A stretch of DNA of 64,000 nucleotides from Coniella vitis (lineage: Eukaryota; Ascomycota; Sordariomycetes; Diaporthales; Schizoparmaceae), in contig WUJK01000014.1 of NCBI GenBank assembly GCA_011317545.1, positions 930,001-994,000 on the forward strand, read 5' to 3'. A model generated the notes under the pieces. That model saw only the letters and a program-made list of their open reading frames with translations. It had not been told where the DNA came from and did not search any database. Numbering within the stretch: position 1 is the stretch's first letter; each line of letters starts with the position of its first letter. Of the stretch, positions 57,858 to 64,000 are shown in pieces. The position numbers and the translations under genes were made by a program.

Positions 57858-58499
57858 TTTGAACCGGCGATGGGCTGGAGTGGTATCTGCGTGATCGGCG
57901 GATGGGCGAAGGAGCCCTCGGTCTAACAGGAATGACGGTCGCGAGCGCTGGTTCGAAACATGAGGAGGCAACGTGAGTCGAGGAGCCGAACAGGTCAAGG
58001 CAACTGAATCTGGGATGGCTTAAGTTGGCAAAGCAAAGCCCCTCGAGGTGCGACTCTGGCTGCCGCCTTTTTTTCTTCCACGAAGTTGCGTGGCGTACGA
58101 AGACAAAAGGTATGGTGAGGTTGGTGCCGGCCCTGTGGCAGCAGCGCGCTACTCGATTTACCGTGCTCACGACATTGACGCAAGGCTACCCGAAGTGCAA
58201 AGAGGTACCCGCCTGGCAAACTTGGGAAGGCGGTTGGGGCGCCCCTGGCGAATCGGCAGAAATTTATCGATAAGCCTGGTTCCACTTCTCTGCGGCTAAG
58301 AGGGATGCAGCCCTGAGCCCATAGAAATCTGATCAAAGAAGGCTTGAATTTTCTAGACCCTGCCAATTTTCACATGCGACCAAGCAAACCATTCCACACA
58401 TCGCAACGTTGAACCTACGTATTCTTCGATCACCCATCCCATTTGGAACGCCCCAGAGATATCGCGGCCAGTGCGACTAGTGCGACCACAGTCTCCAAA
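57858..58499. promoter_or_regulatory. Divergent promoter between SUMO ligase and UPF0642 gene
   Basis: 642 nt separate the two start codons, so control elements are probably shared. There is no TATA box at a usual distance and no copy of either dispersed motif. Overlapping open frames on both strands are not convincing. Confidence 0.4.
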
Positions 58500-58969
58500 A
58501 TGGCCAAGTCATCCCGCGCGAGTACCGTGAAAGCAAACAACCAGAGGCTTAAGGCAAATGTCTTTGGCCCGGTAGAGGATGCGCGCCAGGCACGCCTTTC
58601 GGCCAAGCTGCTGGAGATTGCCTCACAGCCTAAGGCAGTCCCCGAGAGGACAATGGAGGATGCGGAACAAAAGAGCGATGCAGAGCACAAAGAGGTCACG
58701 GGCGCAAAGTCAGCCGACAGTAAGTTCTGCTTGCAAAGATTTACCCCTGTTTTCGTTCCCAACAGAGAAGGATATCACCCGTTCTCTGGGCCTTCCCGCT
58801 CTCCCATATGGTTAACTGACAGTTTCCGTTCGCAGCTATGGATATAGACACAACCTCCAAGTCCGCACCCAAGGCGAAGAAGGGCAAGATCATCAAGAGA
58901 CGAAGCAAGAAGTCGAGCATCGTCTTCCCGAAGTTTGGTGATAAGAAGATGATACGGAAGAAGCGGTGA
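58500..58969 (+). CDS. UPF0642 / DUF2423 protein (yeast YBL028C-like), nucleolar
   Basis: Two exons, 58500-58719 and 58836-58969, 117 residues. The 116-nt intron has donor GTAAGT and acceptor GCAG. The start is MAKSSRASTVKANNQRLKAN, the family signature; the in-frame ATG 57 nt upstream adds residues not expected in the family. Then come DARQARLSAKLLEIA, an acidic linker, and the basic C-terminal block KIIKRRSKKSSIVFPKFGDK ending RKKR. Yeast YBL028C is a small basic nucleolar protein associated with ribosome assembly. That localisation is taken from the family, and the precise role is unknown. Confidence 0.9.
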
Positions 58970-59573
58970 ATTGTGTGACGTGATGCAGAGCAGAGGATCA
59001 AGCATATTGTGATATTTGAAAGCTTTCTACGTTTGCGCCTGGCAGAGAAGCCTTACAGAAAGGACAAGGCTGCTGCGATGAATGCCGTGAGAAGAAGATG
59101 GCAGATGGCTTGTCGCTCCAGCGCTTGGAAGAGCCCGCGGCGTCGAGAATGGCAGGCGGTACCACAAGCGGCTGGCCTGTGGGGTCGTTTCCACCCCCAC
59201 AATATGGATCAACAGGGGCACTCCCTGTCGCATTTTTAGAGTGAGCGCATGCGAGGCTGACACGGAGTTCATTTCGTATGTACATAGCTAAACCAGCAAC
59301 TTGAGGCTGTACCGTGGAATTGACTGCCTCCACCAGGAGCTGGGGTGCCTGCTTTGTTAAACACGGTTTACTTTAAGCAAGTCCAGCAACCATTGCTAGC
59401 TTGATTCACGATAACCGGACCAGCTTTGACCGTTTCTGCTTGCAAGATTGCCATGGAAAGCTTTTCAATGGGCCCATAGCTACCGTTCCCTCGACTCTAC
59501 ACCCTCGTCCTCCTCGCCCCCTCCTCCCCATCTTTCTTTCGCCTTCGGTGGTGCCAAGCCGGGCGCGCAAGAG
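58970..59573. other. Short gap between UPF0642 gene and LAS21
   Basis: Both neighbours run rightwards, so this is terminator and promoter sequence. The 59.46-59.57 kb part is C/T-rich and continues the LAS21 reading frame, but I treat it as leader. Nothing else is seen. Confidence 0.5.
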
Positions 59574-62569
59574 ATGAAGAGCCCACAGCATGGCTTGACG
59601 ACTCCCTCGACGGTTTTGCTCGTCGTAGCAAACCTACTCGTTCCCATTGCTCTGTATATCTTTGGCACCGGCTTCTTCCCATACAAGCCCCTGCTACCAG
59701 GTCTTGCCGTCTACGGCGAGTCTGATTATGGGCCGCCACCAGCAGCGCCCTTTGACCGCGTTGTCTTCATGGTCGTAGATGCCCTACGGAGGTGCGCGAC
59801 GTGCCCCAAAACCAAACACTGTTGGAGCAACTGCTAAGCCCGTTAGCGATTTTGTCTACTCTGCCAAATCCGGCTTCGAATACACCCAGTCGTGAGTCGC
59901 GAATAGACCCGCTAGCGAGCCTTCCTCGACGAAAGCTTACCCATCTGCGCGACAGACTGATTCGAGATGGCGTTGCGCTCCCCTTCACCGCACATGCAAC
60001 GTCGCCGACCGTCACCATGCCCAGGATCAAAGCAATCACGACTGGCTCCATCCCATCGTTTCTCGACGTTATTCTCAACATCGACGAAGGAGACGAGACA
60101 TCGTCTCTCGCTTCCCAGGACACATGGCTAGCACAGATGAAGGCAAAGAATTCAGGAAAGCTCCTTCTTTATGGAGACGACACATGGCTTAAGCTGTTTC
60201 CGAACTTTTTTGATCGAGCGGACGGTACTTCCAGCTTCTTCGTGGCTGTAAGCGTTGCCGAGCCAATTCGCACACCTTCGCAGACTGATGGAATACTAGG
60301 ACTTTACGGAGGTGGACAACAATGTGACAAGGCATATTCCAGACGAGTTGAAGAACGACGATTGGAACACCATGGTCTTGCACTTTCTTGGCTTGGATCA
60401 CATAGGCCACAAGGGAGGCCCAAGGAGGTCAGCATATGCCCAATCCTCGTTTAGCGAAGGGTGCTAAAGCTGAAAACAGTACCAACATGCTCCCCAAGCA
60501 GGTGGAAATGGACGGAGTCGTAAAGCAGATTTACACCTCTATCGAGTCATATCCTCACCTGCAATCAACGCTCCTAATATTGCTGGGTGATCACGGCATG
60601 AACGACGCTGGTAACCACGGAGGCTCTGCCCCGGGCGAAACGTCACCAGCTCTCGTCTTCATTTCTCCAAAGCTGGCGAATCTGAAAAGGTCGTTCCAGG
60701 TTCCACAAGATTTCCAAGACGATTTCAAGTACTATTCCGTCATTGAGCAATCCGACCTTGCTCCGACCTTGGCTGCTTTACTTGGGTTTCCTACACCAAG
60801 GAACAACCTCGGGGCTTTCATCCAAGACTTTCTGCCTTTTTGGCCTCGCGGTGAGTGTAACTATTGGCAGAACCATTGCAGCTTCGCTAATGAAGAACAG
60901 ATACCGATCGTCTTCAGATCCTGATGCGTAACGCCGAGCAAATTCTCTCTATCATAAGAGCCACATTTGACGAAAACCTGTTCGATACCACTACTAGCAA
61001 TGATCCCTGTCTACATATCGAAACAAGTGTTGAAGACCTTGCCTGTCGGTGGCGGCGGCTCAAAAGTGCAGCCAAGGAGATAAGTGACAGCAGGCCGGAC
61101 CATAGTGAGGCTTGGATAACAAGCATGTCAGAGGTACGAACGAGCTAGTTGAAGTGCGCGCGTTGACTGTTGCTGACATTAATGTATAGTGGCTCCGAGA
61201 TGCCCAAGGGCTCCTTAGCAGCATGGCGAGCAACTACGATATCCCACGGCTCATTACTGGACAAGTTGCTGCGGTTGTGGCGACACTCTTATCTCTTGTC
61301 GTGGCATATAAAAATGTTGGAGTGGTCTCTACAGCAGCCATACCTTTGACACTCATCACCGGCGCGTATGGTGTGATGATGTTCGCCAGCAGCTACGTTG
61401 AGGAAGAGCACCATTTCTGGTACTACACTACGACTGCTTGGTTTGCCTATCTCAGCTGGAGAGGCTTCAAAGGGTTCGTTAATACAGGAAGCCAATGTTG
61501 CTGACTTTCACGCGCTGACTTGTAACATCATTAATATAGTACTCTGAACTCTCTGGTTGGGCACCTCGCAGCAGTTCTCGTAGCCTTTATCACAATGCGG
61601 ACTATTAGAGGCTGGAACCAGACAGGCCAGAAATTTGCTGGCGAGCCAGATCTTGTGAAGCTCTTTCTTAAGCCTCGACCTGGTCTTCTTTGGGCTCTGC
61701 TCAGCATCACTTATCTCTGGCTACATCGCGAGCTGCTTCAAGGTTTCGATGGCTTCCCGACCTCTATCGCCATCGCTGGTAGCACTGGCTTGGTTCTCGT
61801 CGCCTTCACTTTCAAGCTTGTATTTACAAATGAAGACGCCCCAGAACTCGTGGCTGGGTTTGCGCGAAAGCTTCTTGACTTTGCCGGCGACATCTCGCTA
61901 GTCACAAGAGCCCGAACCGTCTTTGCCGGCCTTGCAATCGCCGTGTCTGGCGTCATCTACCTCATCTTGGCGAAACAACGCACACCGGCGCGCATTACGG
62001 CCGTAGAGACGCTGCATCACCTGTACACGCTCTTCGCCATGACGCAGTCCCGCGCACCCAACGTGCCCCTGTTCCTGCTCTTTGACATTCTCTTCAAGTT
62101 TCTCGCCTCGCAAAGCCTAAGCCTGGCAGAACTTACCATCACCTCCCTCCTTCTCCAGTACGCATCCTTCTTCGCTCTTGGCGGCACAAATGCCATCTCG
62201 TCTGTTGACCTGTCCAGCGCCTACAATGGCGTGCGTGACTTTGACGTTGTCGCCGTGGGTATTCTGACATTTGTCAGTAACTGGGCGGCGCCCATCTACT
62301 GGGTGACTGCAACCAATGTCTTACTTGTGCGCAAAAGCAAGCTGGTTGGGGAGCGGAGTGTGTATGGCCGTCATGTTACGCTGCTCACCCTCTTTACTGC
62401 TGCGAGCGTTGCCTTTGTTATGGCGGCGTGCACGGCGTTGAGGACGCACTTGTTTATATGGACGGTGTTCTCGCCCAAGTATTTGTATTGTGCTGCTTGG
62501 ACGTTGGGACAGCATTTGGCCGTGAATATTGGATTAGGTGGCATTTTGTATTGGTTGGGCAGACGCTGA
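59574..62569 (+). CDS. LAS21: GPI ethanolamine phosphate transferase 2 (LAS21/GPI7)
   Basis: Eight exons, 59574-59791, 59847-59891, 59956-60247, 60300-60427, 60480-60850, 60901-61133, 61190-61473 and 61540-62569, give 866 residues. Introns are 50-66 nt; exon 2 is only 45 nt. The start at MKSPQHGL leads into a signal-anchor (TVLLVVANLLVPIALYIFGT). The lumenal phosphodiesterase-like domain has MVVDALRSDFVYS, TAHATSPTVTMPRIKAITTG, YGDDTWLKLFP, SDFTEVDNNVTRHIP-like DFTEVDNNVTRHIP, GLDHIGHKGGP and LLGDHGMNDAGNHGG, the metal-binding motifs of the PIG-N/PIG-O/GPI7 group. The C-terminal half is a multi-pass membrane region. The enzyme sits in the ER membrane and adds ethanolamine phosphate to the second mannose of GPI anchors. 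Length and motifs match fungal Las21. The donor GTCAGC (60428) is weak but frame-consistent. Confidence 0.95.
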
Positions 62570-62909
62570 GGGTGGAACAGATGGAAGGGAACAAAGACTG
62601 GGCTACAATGGTGGCTTGGTGCAGTATTAGAGTTAGATGGCGGTACGTACGGAATTGTGATGTTATTGCGAAATATTTTATCCAGCTTTCAGTACGAAAG
62701 CATTTTTCACAAACGAAACAAAGGGATACTGGAGACACAGGGAAGAGATTCGAAATGTCCCATATTAAAAAACCTCCCAGCTAGCCAGTCCCGGCAGCAG
62801 CCCAATACATACTCGTTCTACCCACCATTCCAGGTTGAAGAAAATATGTACATAGAATGTTACCAAAAGCAGAGAAGTCAAGACAAACACACCACAGGTA
62901 TTCCTTTTA
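62570..62909. other. Convergent 3' region of LAS21 and condensin genes
   Basis: 340 nt between two facing stop codons, AT-rich in its middle, probably holding both polyadenylation signals. No coding frame. Confidence 0.5.
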
Positions 62910-64000
62910 TCACCCCACCATGATGGTATCCCCATCATCATCCAAAAGATCGCTCACAAGAGAATCTCCATCCCCAGGCGGTTCAGTCTCGGTGACAATC
63001 TCATTATGGATGACTGTACCCTCCCGATCTGCCCTCCCTTCATCACCGTCGTCATCGTCATCACCGTCATCCAGGTCTATTTGTTCAGTTTCCGCCCTTG
63101 ATTGTGCATCATTCTCATCGTCTTCATTGTTCGCCCCATTCCTCCTCTGCGCGCTTTTTATTCCTCTTTGTCTGTCCTCCTCCTCCTCCTCTTCTTCTTC
63201 CTCTTCCTCTTTAATTCTTGGCTCAACCGTCGGCACCCTAGCGGAGAGACTCCTACCTGCCGAAGCAAATTGCTGCTGCTGCTCGTCAGTCGGCGCCAAG
63301 GATCCACTACGGCTAATAGTTGACTGCCGCCTGCCAGCAGCCTCTTTGGCCTGTTCAAGTGTATTGACAATCTTGCCAAGCGAAACGTGGATCTTGTATA
63401 AAGCATTGCGACCCGTTGTGTCGGAAATGAGGTTCGTTTCGACAGCGTCCGAGACATCGGCGTAGAGCTCGCGGATCTTGTCTTCAGTCGAGGCGGGTGA
63501 AATGTATAATTTGCCGAGAAGGGCGGCAACGACTTTCTTTTCTTCCTCTGTTTGTTTTGGTTGTATTTGATTAGTCTCTCGAATGCAAGAAGAACAAAAA
63601 AAAAAAAAAAAGAAAAGGAAAAGGAACTCGGCAAACGAGATATTAGACCTGCATAGGAGGGCGGGACTTACTGCTGCAATTCGAATCCAACCGCTCAAGG
63701 ATATTCCGTGCAAACTCCAAGTGCACATCCCCATTGACATGCCTCTTTTCAGCTTCTGTGCCCGCGTTGGGGTCATAGCACTTTCTGGGATCCGTCCAGT
63801 CGACCAGACAAGCGCCAATCGTCGCCAAGCTCACCATCTCATCGTCCACATCTGCATCATCGTCATCTAGGCCCTCGCGTACGTTATACAGCGCATGCAG
63901 CGCATCGAGGGCCACAGTCCGCAGAAGATCCTGATTTTCGGGACGCGAGTAGCAAAACACGGGCAAAAAGTAGTTGAGTGCCTGGCGCACGCTCTGATTC
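62910..64000 (-). CDS. YCG1: Condensin complex subunit 3 (Ycg1/CAP-G), C-terminal part, cut at window edge
   Basis: Two exons are visible, from the window edge down to 63672 and 63547-62910, with a 124-nt intron (GTAAGT donor, A-rich before the acceptor). The 5' part lies beyond base 64000. The visible 321 residues read NQSVRQALNYFLPVFCYSRP, MVSLATIGACLVDWTDPRKC and VHLEFARNILERLDSNCS, then across the intron EEKKVVAALLGKLYISPAST. These are the Cnd3 C-terminal domain of CAP-G. The tail is low-complexity and very acidic: a 15-residue Glu-rich run, an Asp run and the ending DGDTIMVG. CAP-G is a HEAT-repeat subunit that binds DNA and the kleisin in condensin, acting in mitotic chromosome compaction. 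Confidence 0.92.

Overview
This window looks like nuclear DNA of a filamentous ascomycete (Pezizomycotina). Most genes are split by short introns (about 50-125 nt, GT donors, AG acceptors, CTRAY-like branch sites). The gene families are typical of that group: a Zn(II)2Cys6 regulator, a TMEM198/DUF4203-type membrane protein with a long disordered tail, a fungal G-protein beta subunit and a BDM-1-type phosducin. A Sordariomycete is my best guess, but that rests on general impression only. There are no bacterial-style operons, CRISPR arrays, rRNA genes or recognisable transposase or reverse-transcriptase genes.

Layout. 1.6-3.2 kb: multi-pass membrane protein of unknown function (+). 9.0-12.9 kb: secreted-leader DUF4203/TMEM198-like protein (+). 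14.0 kb: initiator tRNA-Met (-). 14.8-16.6 kb: conserved protein with a charged helix (-). 17.9-21.6 kb: Zn2Cys6 regulator, Aro80-like (-). 23.6-25.3 kb: TAF14-type YEATS/ET protein (-). 27.5-28.9 kb: Ran-binding protein 1 (-). 29.9-32.4 kb: single-pass membrane protein of unknown function (-). 35.2-36.2 kb: phosducin-like protein (-). 41.4-42.3 kb: ankyrin-repeat protein (-), divergent from a small secreted protein at 43.3-44.0 kb (+). 49.1-50.6 kb: G-protein beta subunit (-). 55.9-57.9 kb: SUMO E3 ligase of the PIAS/Siz type (-), divergent from a UPF0642/YBL028C-like protein at 58.5-59.0 kb (+). 59.6-62.6 kb: GPI ethanolamine-phosphate transferase LAS21/GPI7 (+). 62.9 kb to the window end: C-terminal part of condensin subunit 3 (-), cut by the window edge.

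The genes do not form one pathway. Two links stand out. The Gbeta subunit and the phosducin-like protein, its known type of folding partner, lie about 13 kb apart. The right end (55.9-64 kb) is a dense run of conserved nuclear and GPI-anchor genes, while the rest has long gene-free stretches (5-6 kb at 3.2-9.0, 36.2-41.4, 44.0-49.1 and 50.6-55.9 kb).

The strongest unexplained signal is in those gene-free stretches. A 9-mer, TACTATGTA (or its complement TACATAGTA), occurs at 19 places where about 0.5 is expected by chance, always outside the coding regions, and sometimes forms a perfect 16-nt palindrome. A second palindrome, TACCTAGGTA, occurs six times, four of them within 660 nt upstream of the Zn2Cys6 gene. 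All intron/exon structures were worked out by eye from frame and splice-site consistency. I could not run any alignment.
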